A stretch of DNA of 64,000 nt from Pedobacter ginsengisoli (GTDB lineage: Bacteria; Bacteroidota; Bacteroidia; Sphingobacteriales; Sphingobacteriaceae), in the NCBI RefSeq assembly GCF_030244015.1, contig NZ_JASSYX010000001.1:620001-684000 (forward strand). Direction: 5' to 3'. The notes under the pieces are model-generated. The model saw only the letters and a list, made by a program, of their open reading frames with translations. It ran no database searches and was not told where the DNA came from. Position 1 is the stretch's first letter; every line of letters starts with the position of its first letter. This document shows, piece by piece, positions 32,508 through 41,768 of the stretch. Position numbers and translations under genes: made by a program.

Positions 32508-33359
32508 ATGAAAAAAATGTTCCTGATTGTGGCTTTCCTGTCGATTGGAAGCGTGTATGCACAGAAAATAGTTCAAAATAATCTGATAGTAGACCTTAAT
32601 GCGGATAAAGGCGTAGTTACCAGCGAAGGTGACCTCGTTGAAAAATGGCAGAACCAGGTAGCTTCATTTGCTGCTAAAGACTTTTCCCGGCGTGATGAGG
32701 GGCGTAAGGTAGCCGGATCGGGAAGGCCCCGCCTGGTAAAGAATGTTGCCGGATTGAAAGGTCATAATACACTTGCTTTTAAACAGCAGGAATTGCTGAA
32801 TATGGATGAGGACGCATTTGATCACCTGATTACAGGCGGTGGCTATACCTGGTTTTGCGTTTTAAAGCCCGGTAAGCAGCCCGGTGAACTGAAAGATGTG
32901 AACTGCTTTTTCGGGAACCTCCGTAACGGGCCTAATAATGAGGGTTTTTGGGGCGGGTTTGCAGATGACAATAGTTTTTGGATGAGCAGCAGAAATGCGG
33001 TCACTTTTGGTAGATGGGACAAGAATAACCCGTATGTAAGTTCTAAGGAAATACTTAAACAGGACCAGTACTACCTGATCATGGGCAGAATGGATAAAGG
33101 GACGGATACGGTTACACTTTCTTTGTATCTTAATGACGGGGCAACCCCAATAGCCACCAGTCCGTTTCCGGTAAATACGAAAGCAAACTCTTCACGAATG
33201 GCGGTAGGGCAGGAAAGGGATGCTATTGAACATCCGGGCAGGGAATCATTTGTTGGTGAAATGGCCAGGTTTTTAATCTATGATCGTCCGCTGACTGACA
33301 AGGAAATGGCAAAATCTGCGAAGCAGCTGATGGTATATTATGGAATAAAAGCTAAGTAA
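32508..33359 (+). CDS. Secreted LamG/concanavalin A-like domain protein
   Basis: 283 residues with a signal peptide (FLIVAFLSIGSVYAQ). The mature part is a beta-sandwich with ENLVVDLNADKGV-like NLIVDLNADKGVV, LVEKWQNQVASF and the C-terminal FVGEMARFLIYDRPLTDKEM typical of LamG_3 jelly-roll proteins. A glycan- or protein-binding role is likely; no catalytic residues were identified. It follows the DUF1080 gene by 81 bases and may be co-transcribed. Confidence 0.8.
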   Translation: MKKMFLIVAFLSIGSVYAQKIVQNNLIVDLNADKGVVTSEGDLVEKWQNQVASFAAKDFSRRDEGRKVAGSGRPRLVKNVAGLKGHNTLAFKQQELLNMDEDAFDHLITGGGYTWFCVLKPGKQPGELKDVNCFFGNLRNGPNNEGFWGGFADDNSFWMSSRNAVTFGRWDKNNPYVSSKEILKQDQYYLIMGRMDKGTDTVTLSLYLNDGATPIATSPFPVNTKANSSRMAVGQERDAIEHPGRESFVGEMARFLIYDRPLTDKEMAKSAKQLMVYYGIKAK

Positions 33360-33462
33360 TTTATATATGAATTGAATCTCAGAACTTTTTTTTATCTCTG
33401 GCCTGTTGTTTGTTAATAAAAGTTATTTCTACAACTTTCATATATAAACCCTTGTAATACTG

Positions 33463-33759
33463 ATGATAAAGTCTGTAATTAACGCAAAGAAAACATTTAA
33501 TCACTTTAAGAAGGCTGAAGTCAAGATTGATTCCGAACAAATGGTGATGTCGGCGCTTGAAGTGATGATAACTACTAAAGAATTTGAACTCCCGGTGTTT
33601 GAGTCCGGAAAATGCATAGGAGTGGTTTACTTTAAAGATCTTGTCTTATTTCTCGCCCAGGGTATTGAAGATGCAGACTTATTTGTGCACAAACTGAATT
33701 ATACTGTGGAAAGTGCTGTCCTGATTATGATGAAAACCAAAATAAAGGAAGCTATTTAG
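33463..33759 (+). CDS. Small single-CBS-domain protein
   Basis: 98 residues. The segment ALEVMITTKEFELPVFESGK, followed by CIGVVYFKDLVLFL, is one CBS motif, which usually works in pairs to bind adenosine nucleotides; this protein would need to dimerise. No signal peptide. Its stop overlaps the end of the convergent gene at 33756 by four bases. Confidence 0.75.
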   Translation: MIKSVINAKKTFNHFKKAEVKIDSEQMVMSALEVMITTKEFELPVFESGKCIGVVYFKDLVLFLAQGIEDADLFVHKLNYTVESAVLIMMKTKIKEAI

Positions 33760-34394
33760 GTGTCCGGCAGTTTTTGATAAACTTTGTAATAGGCTACCAG
33801 AACTTTGTCCGGGGCCAGGTCGCCAACTTTCCTATGCAGTATCTGTTCTCTTAATTGTTCCTGAATTTTAGGAAGGTTAAGGTTGTTAAGTAAGATGTGC
33901 TCATCGATGAAGTCGCTGTTTGATGGATTCTCTGCTAAAAATTTCTTTAAAGTGTCAATCAGGCGATCAACCCGTTCCAGGTCAATTCCGCTCCTTACTT
34001 TTTCGGATGCAGAATGAAAGGCATATTTAAAATCAAAGCCTAACTCTTTTAGTTTACCAAATATCCTGGTATAGATATCCAGGTCCTCTGCATGGCTATG
34101 GGCGCCTGGGTAAAGGCCCCTGGACAATTCGATGAGGTTTTTATCTTTAGGCTGGATGTTGCCGGCGGTCATAAAAAGTGACATCAGTTCCTCCTTTCCG
34201 GACACGTTATAGATAAATCCGTTTTGATCAATTACAGTATTTTCAAATCCAAATATTAAATAAAAAGACCTGATAAATGTCAATTCGGTGGTTTGTCTAT
34301 TGGCAATTTTTAAATCAGGGAGCAGGGAGAGGAGATCTCTGAAAAGTTTGATTTTTTTTGGTTTGGTCGCTTTTTTGGGTTCCTGGGAGTACAT
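33756..34394 (-). CDS. Hypothetical cytoplasmic protein
   Basis: Starting at MYSQEPKKATKPKKIKLF (34394) gives 212 residues. The longer frame to 34487 would overlap the divergent gene and adds an unlikely hydrophobic stretch. It is helical, with FIRSFYLIFGFENTVI and LIELSRGLYPGAHSHAEDLD. No signal or family recognised. A divergent promoter region of about 110 bases separates it from the phosphoesterase gene. Confidence 0.6.
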   Translation of the reverse strand: MYSQEPKKATKPKKIKLFRDLLSLLPDLKIANRQTTELTFIRSFYLIFGFENTVIDQNGFIYNVSGKEELMSLFMTAGNIQPKDKNLIELSRGLYPGAHSHAEDLDIYTRIFGKLKELGFDFKYAFHSASEKVRSGIDLERVDRLIDTLKKFLAENPSNSDFIDEHILLNNLNLPKIQEQLREQILHRKVGDLAPDKVLVAYYKVYQKLPDT

Positions 34395-34504
34395 TAAAAC
34401 TAAAATATATAAAAAAGTTGCTTTGGCGAAGATGAGGGTTAACAATGCATAAAATGAACGGGAATAAAATGTAAATTTGTATGCCACATTTGTACCGGTC
34501 TTAT

Positions 34505-36343
34505 ATGAAATGTCTTATTACTTTTTGTCTATTCATTGCTTTTTTTTCTAAGGTTAGCGCTCAGCCTTTTAAATACGCTTTTGTGTCAGATACACATGTT
34601 GGGGCGTCGACCGGTGAGGCAGATCTCCGGAGAACTGTCAATGATATTAACCAACAGGAGGATCTCGATTTTGTTTTGCTGACAGGTGATATTACTGAAA
34701 TGGGTACTAAAACAGAGATCGCGATTGCCAAGGAAATACTGTCTGCTTTGAAAAAGCCCTGGTACGTGGTTCCCGGTAATCACGACACCGGCTGGTCAGA
34801 ATCCGGCGGTGTGGATTTTATTAAGGAATTTGGATACGATAAATTTACTTTCGATCATAAGGGTTATCGTTTTATAGCTTGTGCGTCAGGTCCTTATGTG
34901 AGGATGTCTGACGGGCACATTCCGCGTGATGCGGTAGTTTGGCTGGACAAAGTACTAAAAAAAACTCCGGCAGCTATGCCTGTCGTGTTCATTAACCATT
35001 ACCCGGTTGACAATGGCCTGGACAATTGGTATGAAGCGATTGACAGAGTCAAACAGCACAACATCAAATATATCATCTGCGGTCACGGGCATTCCAACCA
35101 GGCGCTGGATTTCGAAGGTGTAGCCGGCACAATGGGGAGATCTAACCTGCGGGCAAAGGACAGCATAGGGGGTTATAATGTGGTAACAATGCGGAGAGAT
35201 TCTGTATTTTTCGCCATAAAGAAACCCGGGGTACCGGTAGAGCCTGCCTGGAGAAAGATTACGCTTGGAAAGTATGAGTCTTCATCGACCGCAAAAATAG
35301 AAAGGCCTTCCTATAGTATTAATAATACTTATCCGGCGGTGAAGGAGGTGTGGAAGTATCACGCAGCTGCAAATGTTGTGCTTACTCCCGCATCAGGTGC
35401 AAACCTGGTTGTATTTGGAAACAGCATAGGAGAAATTGAGGCGCTTGCACTCCATAACGGTGAAAAAAAATGGAAATTTAAAACTAAGGGAGCCATTTAT
35501 TCCTCTCCTGCAATCACCGGGGACCGGGTAATGTTTGGTTCAGGTGACGGAAATATCTATGCTTTAAAGTTGAGCAGCGGAAAGAAACTTTGGAAATATA
35601 AGACCGGAGCTGCGGTGCTGGGATCCCCGGTGATCGAAAAAGATACAATGTATATAGGCGGCAGTGACGGTAGTTTCAGGGCGATAAATGTGAAAACGGG
35701 TGAGCAGGTGTGGTCATTTGATGAGGTGGAGGGTGCTATAGTGGGGATGCCCCTGATTTATGAAGGTAAAGTGATTTTTGGTTCATGGGGAAGGCATCTG
35801 TATGCTGTAAATCAGCGTACCGGAAAATTGGTATGGAAGTGGAACAATGGAAACGGCAACCGCATGTTTTCACCGGCTATGTGTACGCCGGCAGCGCATA
35901 ATGGAATTGTCTATATTGCCGCTCCGGACCGTTTTCTTACCGCAATCGATGCTTCCAGCGGGGCGACGCTATGGAGAAACAAAGAGGGCGGTGTACGGGA
36001 GTCGATTGGCATGTCGGAAGACGGATCTTTGATTTTCGGAAAGACAATGAATAATGACATAGTGGCTTACAAGGCCCAGTCTGCAGATCCGGGAGTGTTG
36101 TGGCGGCTGAACCTTGGTTTTGGTTATGAACATGTGCCATCTATGCTGATCGCTAAATACGGAAGAGTGACGTTCGGAACTAAGAATGGTGTGATTTATT
36201 CCTTCGACCCGGCAGTTCCCAAACCGTTGTGGGCGCATAAGGTTGATAATTCGATGGTCAATACGGTCAACGTGCTGACGGAAGATTCAATTCTGGTGGC
36301 CACCATGGATGGTGTAGTTACTTTGCTGAAAACCGGTCAGTGA
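34505..36343 (+). CDS. Secreted metallophosphoesterase fused to a PQQ-like beta-propeller
   Basis: ATG at 34505 gives 612 residues with a signal peptide (FCLFIAFFSKVSAQ). Residues about 20-225 form a calcineurin-like phosphoesterase with the metal motifs DTH, GDITE, GNHDTGW, NHYP and GHGHSN. A linker leads to a propeller (about 280-612) built of repeats such as GNIYALKLSSGKKLWKYKTG and DGSFRAINVKTGEQVWSF, the PQQ-like type. The propeller lacks obvious quinoprotein residues and may bind a ligand or a partner. A periplasmic or surface phosphatase is likely; the substrate is not evident. Confidence 0.88.
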   Translation: MKCLITFCLFIAFFSKVSAQPFKYAFVSDTHVGASTGEADLRRTVNDINQQEDLDFVLLTGDITEMGTKTEIAIAKEILSALKKPWYVVPGNHDTGWSESGGVDFIKEFGYDKFTFDHKGYRFIACASGPYVRMSDGHIPRDAVVWLDKVLKKTPAAMPVVFINHYPVDNGLDNWYEAIDRVKQHNIKYIICGHGHSNQALDFEGVAGTMGRSNLRAKDSIGGYNVVTMRRDSVFFAIKKPGVPVEPAWRKITLGKYESSSTAKIERPSYSINNTYPAVKEVWKYHAAANVVLTPASGANLVVFGNSIGEIEALALHNGEKKWKFKTKGAIYSSPAITGDRVMFGSGDGNIYALKLSSGKKLWKYKTGAAVLGSPVIEKDTMYIGGSDGSFRAINVKTGEQVWSFDEVEGAIVGMPLIYEGKVIFGSWGRHLYAVNQRTGKLVWKWNNGNGNRMFSPAMCTPAAHNGIVYIAAPDRFLTAIDASSGATLWRNKEGGVRESIGMSEDGSLIFGKTMNNDIVAYKAQSADPGVLWRLNLGFGYEHVPSMLIAKYGRVTFGTKNGVIYSFDPAVPKPLWAHKVDNSMVNTVNVLTEDSILVATMDGVVTLLKTGQ

Positions 36344-36450
36344 TGGTACCAAGTGTTTTTTATTCTTAGGTAAATGACAATTTTTAACATTCAGATCAGT
36401 TAGGAATGAATTAAAATGCACTGACCAATAATAATTTACCAAAATTTCGT

Positions 36451-36458
36451 TACATTTG
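36451..36458 (+). promoter_or_regulatory. -7 box of the desaturase promoter
   Basis: TACATTTG is an exact match to the Bacteroidota TAnnTTTG box. The 226-base gap (36344-36569) otherwise shows an AT-rich leader of about 110 bases with no coding frame. A leader of this length could carry temperature control, as is common for desaturases, but no structure is obvious. Confidence 0.55.
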
Positions 36459-36569
36459 TAATACACTTACAGAAAGTCTTATGTGCTTTTTGAATACTAA
36501 TCCACTTTAATTCAGCACCCGAATTGGCACATTTGTTTGTTAGCATGAAGTTGATCAAACAATAGCTTC

Positions 36570-37658
36570 ATGTCTCAAAAACTTAAATTCTCAACATCTT
36601 CAGGCTCTCCGTTTTACGCTACAACCAGAAGCAGGGTAGACGAATTCTTTCAGCTTAACCAGCTTAGCCGTAATGCTGATGGTCATATGTGGGCCAAAAC
36701 CATTTTTTTTCTCACTGGATTTACTGGATTATACCTGCTGATCATTTCAGGTATATTGTCTCCGTTATTGATGTTAATTATGGCAGCGTTATTGGGCATG
36801 TTTAGTGCTTTTGTCGGATTTAATATCTGTCACGATGCCATCCATGGTTCGTTTTCAGGCAATAAAAGCGTAAACAAATTCTTTGGCCTTGTTTTTAATT
36901 TAGTCGGCGCAAATCCATACGTTTGGAGCATTACACATAACATTGTGCACCATACTTATACCAATATCCCGGGTCATGATGAGGACATCGAAGTAGCACC
37001 CGGATTAATCAGGATTTCTGATGAAGAAGAGATAAACCGTATACAAAGGTATCAGCACTGGTACGCATTTCCCTTATACAGCCTTGCCTCATTGTCATGG
37101 GTGTTCACTAAAGATTATAAAAAATTCTTCCAGCAGAAAATCGGTGAACATACCACATTGCATCCTAAACTGGAATATTTTAATCTGTTCTTTTATAAGG
37201 CACTGTACTATTTTCTATTTATAGTTTTGCCATTGGTCGTTCTGGATATTTCCTGGTGGCAATTCCTGATCGGCTTTCTTACACTGCATATTGCTGAGGG
37301 ACTAACCATGGGTCTGGTGTTTCAGCTTGCCCATGTTGTCGAAGGAACAGTATTTCCGCTGCCAAACGAGCAGGGAAATATGGAAGAGGCCTGGGCGGAA
37401 CACCAAATGCGCACCACAGCTAACTTTGCCACTCATAATAAAATTGCTGCGTTTTTCTTAGGTGGCCTTAACAGGCAGATTGAACATCATCTTTTTCCAA
37501 AGGTTTGTCACATTCACTATGGAGACATTTCTAAGATCGTGAAAAAAACAGCCATTGAATTTAACCTGCCTTATATCGAAAGCAAAACTTTCCTCTCGGC
37601 ATTGCGGTCCCATGTCATCACACTGAAAAAGTTTGGTAAAGAAGCCCGGGCGCTTTAA
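36570..37658 (+). CDS. Membrane fatty acid desaturase
   Basis: 362 residues of the acyl-lipid/acyl-CoA desaturase family with all three histidine boxes: HDAIH (from residue 88), HNIVHHTYTN (from about 123) and QIEHH (about 303-307). The QxxHH last box is typical of front-end or linoleoyl-CoA-type desaturases. There is no cytochrome b5 domain. Hydrophobic segments around 45-85 and 205-250 place it in the inner membrane. It should insert a double bond into membrane acyl chains and adjust fluidity. It is monocistronic and convergent with the NADH dehydrogenase gene; no clear terminator was seen in between. Confidence 0.92.
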   Translation: MSQKLKFSTSSGSPFYATTRSRVDEFFQLNQLSRNADGHMWAKTIFFLTGFTGLYLLIISGILSPLLMLIMAALLGMFSAFVGFNICHDAIHGSFSGNKSVNKFFGLVFNLVGANPYVWSITHNIVHHTYTNIPGHDEDIEVAPGLIRISDEEEINRIQRYQHWYAFPLYSLASLSWVFTKDYKKFFQQKIGEHTTLHPKLEYFNLFFYKALYYFLFIVLPLVVLDISWWQFLIGFLTLHIAEGLTMGLVFQLAHVVEGTVFPLPNEQGNMEEAWAEHQMRTTANFATHNKIAAFFLGGLNRQIEHHLFPKVCHIHYGDISKIVKKTAIEFNLPYIESKTFLSALRSHVITLKKFGKEARAL

Positions 37659-37775
37659 ATTTCGGTTAGCAACTCCTCTTCCATTATTGGAACCCCTATA
37701 CTCGCAGGTTTCTCTATTTTTCGGACGTTAATATATATCTTAATGCCAAAATAATCACTCCGGGGTATTTGACGA

Positions 37776-39044
37776 TTACTTCGGTTTTTCAGGCCGTATG
37801 ATCAACCTTAGTGTAGGGTCATTGGTTATAAAACTCCAGAACCAGTTAAAAGCCAGTTTTCCTTTATTTCGGAACCCTGCGATCGGTATGATGTGAATAA
37901 ACAGCCATACGATCCAGGCGAAGAAGCCTTTGAAAAAGCCTTTTGGAAGGTCAACAACTGCTTTATACTTGGCAATGATCGCCATGCTGCCTTTATCATT
38001 GTATTTAAACGCTTTCATAGCTCTGCCTGCTGCGATGTTTAGCAGGTTGTCAGCAAGCAATTTGCCCTGCTGTATGGCTACCTGTGCCAATTGAGGGTGG
38101 CCATCCGGGAATTTTGCGTCAGTATGCTGAAGGCACTGGTCTCCAATGACAAAGATATTTTCAGTTCCTTTTACTTTGTTGTATTCATCTGCCAGAATCC
38201 TTCGCCCTCTTGTGATTACATCAGCAGGCAGACCGGGGGCCTCTCTCGCTATTACTCCTGTGGCCCAGATTAAGGTGGCGCTATTGATATGTTCCCCGGT
38301 GCTTAACATTACCTGGTCGTTGAGGTAATCTTTTACTATAGTATTGAGGTGGATATTCACCCCCAGTCCTTTTAATACTTTATAGGCTTCTTCCTGTGAT
38401 TTTTGGCTCATAGGCCCTAAAAGGGTATCTCCTGCATCTACTAAATGAATTCTGCCGGTACCACTTCTGACTGTAGGGTAATCTTTTTTGACAATGTTTT
38501 TGCCCATTTCGGCAAGCATACCGGCAATTTCAACTCCTGTTGGCCCTCCGCCGGCTATCACTACATTTCCGAGTCTTTCTTTTTCTCTGACGTCAGTAGA
38601 GCGGACAGCTTCTTCGAGCCTGAGCAGTACATGGTTCCGCAGGTGAAGGGCATCGTCAATCGTCTTCATCGGCAGCGCTTTTTGTTTTACATTGTCCAGG
38701 CCGAAATAGTTCGTTTCGGTACCCATGGCGAGGACGAGATAGTCGTAAGTCAGGGTTCCATTGTCTGTTTCTATGCTGTTGGACTCAGGATTGATCTTTA
38801 TTAAAGTACCCATGTAAAAGCTAAGGTTGCTTTTACCCTGGAACATCCTGCGAAAAGGGTAGCTGATATTTGAGGCTTCAATAAAAGCCGTTGAAACCTG
38901 ATAAAGCAGTGGCGGGAAGAAGTGGTAATTATTTCTGTCGACCATTATTACCTGATACTGATCGTGGTTTGCCATTCTCTTGGCTAGGTTAAGCCCGGCA
39001 AAACCCCCGCCTACAATTACAATTCTCTTTGTTGAAACGTTCAT
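37776..39044 (-). CDS. ndh: Type II NADH dehydrogenase (NDH-2)
   Basis: 422 residues. The FAD-binding motif IVGGGFAGLNLAKRM opens the protein, and the NADH-binding motif VVIAGGGPTGVEIAGMLAEM lies near residue 175. IFVIGDQCLQ is the usual second FAD site. Near the C-terminus, FFKGFFAWIVWLFIHII is the membrane-anchoring segment. It should oxidise NADH and reduce menaquinone without pumping protons. The gene at 39091 lies just upstream on the same strand and may share its transcript. Confidence 0.92.
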   Translation of the reverse strand: MNVSTKRIVIVGGGFAGLNLAKRMANHDQYQVIMVDRNNYHFFPPLLYQVSTAFIEASNISYPFRRMFQGKSNLSFYMGTLIKINPESNSIETDNGTLTYDYLVLAMGTETNYFGLDNVKQKALPMKTIDDALHLRNHVLLRLEEAVRSTDVREKERLGNVVIAGGGPTGVEIAGMLAEMGKNIVKKDYPTVRSGTGRIHLVDAGDTLLGPMSQKSQEEAYKVLKGLGVNIHLNTIVKDYLNDQVMLSTGEHINSATLIWATGVIAREAPGLPADVITRGRRILADEYNKVKGTENIFVIGDQCLQHTDAKFPDGHPQLAQVAIQQGKLLADNLLNIAAGRAMKAFKYNDKGSMAIIAKYKAVVDLPKGFFKGFFAWIVWLFIHIIPIAGFRNKGKLAFNWFWSFITNDPTLRLIIRPEKPK

Positions 39045-39090
39045 ATTTGAAAACCCATGGAGTGTATTAATTTATTACTTACGGAAAGAT

Positions 39091-39441
39091 TTAATCTTTA
39101 TCAGATCCTGCGATCACGCTATACAGCGCATTGATCAGGGCTATAACTATAGCAAGCAATGCCGAAGCAAAAAAGCCGCTGGTATTAAACCCTTTCATCA
39201 GGTTGTCCACCAGCAGGATCATCAAAACAGTAATGATGAATGAAACCAGTCCAAGGGTTAAAAAGTTAATTGGGAAAGTAAGGACGCGCAGAATAAAGCC
39301 TACAGTGGCATTTGCGAGGGCGATTAATAAGGCAGCGATTACTGCAGTGGTATAACCATCTACCTGTACTCCGGGAACAATCCTTGCGCCCAGGAAAACC
39401 GCCAGGCCCATCAGTAATACTTTTATAATCAACTGTATCAT
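39091..39441 (-). CDS. Four-TM phage-holin-family (superfamily IV) membrane protein
   Basis: 116 residues with four hydrophobic segments (IIKVLLMGLAVFLGARIVPG; AVIAALLIALANATVGFIL; FLTLGLVSFIITVLMILLV; ALLAIVIALINALYSVI). This is the widespread '4-TMS phage holin, superfamily IV' family, mostly chromosomal and not tied to lysis. Function unknown. It ends 46 bases before the ndh start, so an operon is plausible. Confidence 0.82.
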   Translation of the reverse strand: MIQLIIKVLLMGLAVFLGARIVPGVQVDGYTTAVIAALLIALANATVGFILRVLTFPINFLTLGLVSFIITVLMILLVDNLMKGFNTSGFFASALLAIVIALINALYSVIAGSDKD

Positions 39442-39636
39442 ATCGCTTTTTTAATTTAACTTATCGCAAATAACAAGCCAATTGTTCCAGCCCAATCGCG
39501 GAAGGTCTACTAATGACGGGCAATTGACCTGTCCTGGATTTTACCAAAAAATAAAACTGCGATGAAGGCTAAATTAAATAATTACAACACTTTTCCAGAC
39601 AAAAATGCAAGATCGCCTGATACCAGAAAGCGAAAT

Positions 39637-39650
39637 TTTGAGACAGAATG
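39637..39650 (+). promoter_or_regulatory. Candidate operator shared with the two-component locus
   Basis: TTTGAGACAGAATG matches TTTGAGACAAAATG at 47878-47891 in 13 of 14 positions. It lies 64 bases before the GH127-like gene start at 39714. The other copy lies between the sensor kinase and the GH2 gene. The AraC-type response regulator at 43846 is the obvious candidate to bind both. Confidence 0.5.
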
Positions 39651-39713
39651 CAGGGGTTAATGCCCCGGCGTTTTCTTACTTTGGCTTTCTATAACCAAAT
39701 TGTAACCACACAC

Positions 39714-41738
39714 ATGAACCGTAAAACTGTATTTACCATTGTAGCTTTTGGCTTACTGGCTTTTAAGCCAGGAGACAATAAGAAACCAGTGCAGGATCAC
39801 ACTTTCGTTAAGCCAAAATATACTGAAGTTGCGCTGGGTGCCATACAGCCAAAAGGATGGCTCAGGGACCAGCTTCAGACTATGCTGGCCGGTACAACAG
39901 GTCACCTGGATGAAGTATATCCAAAAGTAAAGAACGACAATGGCTGGCTGGGCGGCAAGGGTGATTCATGGGAAGAAACACCTTACTGGCTGGATGGCGC
40001 GGTACCACTGGCCTGGCAGCTGGACAATGCTGTACTCAAACAAAAGGTACTGAAGTATATCAATTGGGTATTGGACCATCAGCGGCCATCGGGATATTTT
40101 GGAGCGATTACCAATGCTGAACGTGAAGGTAAGCAGGTTGATGTTCAGCATCCTGAAAATGGGGATGACTGGTGGCCAAAAATGGTCATGCTAAAAGTAA
40201 TGCAGCAGTATTATTCTGCCTCCGGCGATAAAAGGGTGATCAGTTTTATGGAAAGATATTTCGACTACCAAAAAGCCGCTCTTCAGAAGGCCGGTATAGG
40301 GAAATGGACGGAGTGGGCAACATCCAGAGGACATGACAACGCCATGATGGCCCAATGGTTATATACGCTAAATGGAGATAGGTCGTTACTGGATCTGGCA
40401 GAGCTGATCCAAAAACAATGTTTTCCCTGGAGTGAGCTTCTGAGCAACCGCAACTGGGTGATAGGGGCGGCGACACAGCAAAATGATGCCCACTGGATGA
40501 ACAGACATGGCGTAAATGTGGGTATGGCCTTAAAAACACCTGCTATTGATTATCAGCGTACAGGTGATGTTTCCTATCTGAAAGGCTTGAAAACGGGGTT
40601 CAGGGACTTGATGATGCTGCACGGTTTACCAATGGGTGTTTTTTCTGCTGATGAAGACCTGCATGGCAATTTGCCAACACAGGGAGTAGAACTTTGCGCT
40701 ACAGTTGAGGCTATGTATTCGCTGGAAAAGATCATCCAGATCACCGGAGATACCGAATATATGGATGCGCTGGAGCGAATGACCTTTAATGCGCTGCCTC
40801 CGCAAACGACTGATGACTTTAATAATAAGCAGTATTTCCAGATTGCCAATCAGGTCCAGATCAGCAGGGGTGTATTTGATTTTTCGCTCCCGTTTGACAG
40901 GCAGATGAACAATGTTCTGGGCATGCGCAGCGGATACACCTGCTGCCTGGCCAATATGCACCAGGGCTGGACGAAATATACACAAAGTCTTTGGTTTAAA
41001 ACTGAGAATAATGGGTTGGCGGCACTCGTATACGCGCCAAACGTCCTGAAAACAAAAATTGGGGAACAGGAGATCACCATAAATGAAAATACCAATTATC
41101 CTTTTGAAGATGAGATCAATTTTGAATTCAGCACCAAAAAAGCAGTTGATTTTCCTCTGGAACTGAGAATTCCGGTATGGTGCAGGGAGGCCCGCATATC
41201 AATAAATGGGGTAGAGGTACAGACTGCAAAAGGCGGGACAATTGTTTCGCTTTCACAAAACTGGAAGAACAAAGATAAAGTGACGCTGAAACTACCTATG
41301 CAATTGACGACTTCAAACTGGGGCCGCAATTCCAGAACCATAGAACGCGGCCCCCTGGTTTATGCATTGAAACTGGAAGAGCGCTGGGAGAAAGGGAACG
41401 AAAAAGAAGAAGGGGACTATTTTAGTGTTTTTCCTAAATCGGACTGGAACTATGGCCTTCTTGAAAAGATCGTAAAGGACCCGGCACAAAATCTTCAGGT
41501 GAAGATGAAGCCTCTGCAGACTAAGTTTGTATGGAATCTGCAAAACGCTCCTATAGAAATCACTGCCAGCGGAAAGAAGATTCCTGCCTGGAAGGTTGTA
41601 GATGGTGTTGCGAGGCAACCGGTTACAGACCGTACCCGAATATACAAGGGTGAGGTCGAAGCTGGCACGGAAACATTTACACTGGTACCCTTTGGTTTTA
41701 CTAAAGTACGTATTGTAGCATTTCCGGTAGTAAAATAA
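39714..41738 (+). CDS. GH127-like glycoside hydrolase (DUF1680), probable beta-L-arabinofuranosidase
   Basis: ATG at 39714 gives 674 residues and places the hydrophobic export segment (FTIVAFGLLAF) at the N-terminus; the longer frame adds 22 unlikely residues. The (alpha/alpha) barrel region includes YWLDGAVPLAWQLDN, CATVEAMYSLEKIIQITGD and GYTCCLANMHQGW. The paired cysteines correspond to the zinc/catalytic cysteine cluster of GH127. A C-terminal beta-sandwich follows (LELRIPVWCREARISING; IERGPLVYALKLEERW). It should remove L-arabinofuranose or related sugars from glycans. It is followed 30 bases later by the PHP-like gene, likely one operon. Confidence 0.85.
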   Translation: MNRKTVFTIVAFGLLAFKPGDNKKPVQDHTFVKPKYTEVALGAIQPKGWLRDQLQTMLAGTTGHLDEVYPKVKNDNGWLGGKGDSWEETPYWLDGAVPLAWQLDNAVLKQKVLKYINWVLDHQRPSGYFGAITNAEREGKQVDVQHPENGDDWWPKMVMLKVMQQYYSASGDKRVISFMERYFDYQKAALQKAGIGKWTEWATSRGHDNAMMAQWLYTLNGDRSLLDLAELIQKQCFPWSELLSNRNWVIGAATQQNDAHWMNRHGVNVGMALKTPAIDYQRTGDVSYLKGLKTGFRDLMMLHGLPMGVFSADEDLHGNLPTQGVELCATVEAMYSLEKIIQITGDTEYMDALERMTFNALPPQTTDDFNNKQYFQIANQVQISRGVFDFSLPFDRQMNNVLGMRSGYTCCLANMHQGWTKYTQSLWFKTENNGLAALVYAPNVLKTKIGEQEITINENTNYPFEDEINFEFSTKKAVDFPLELRIPVWCREARISINGVEVQTAKGGTIVSLSQNWKNKDKVTLKLPMQLTTSNWGRNSRTIERGPLVYALKLEERWEKGNEKEEGDYFSVFPKSDWNYGLLEKIVKDPAQNLQVKMKPLQTKFVWNLQNAPIEITASGKKIPAWKVVDGVARQPVTDRTRIYKGEVEAGTETFTLVPFGFTKVRIVAFPVVK

Positions 41739-41768
41739 ATTATCAAAAAATTCTTTAACTTCATAATT

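Noticed and set aside
39091..39441. Phage origin or lysis function for the holin-family protein next to ndh
   Set aside because: This four-segment family is widespread in chromosomes without lysis genes, and no amidase or phage gene is adjacent.
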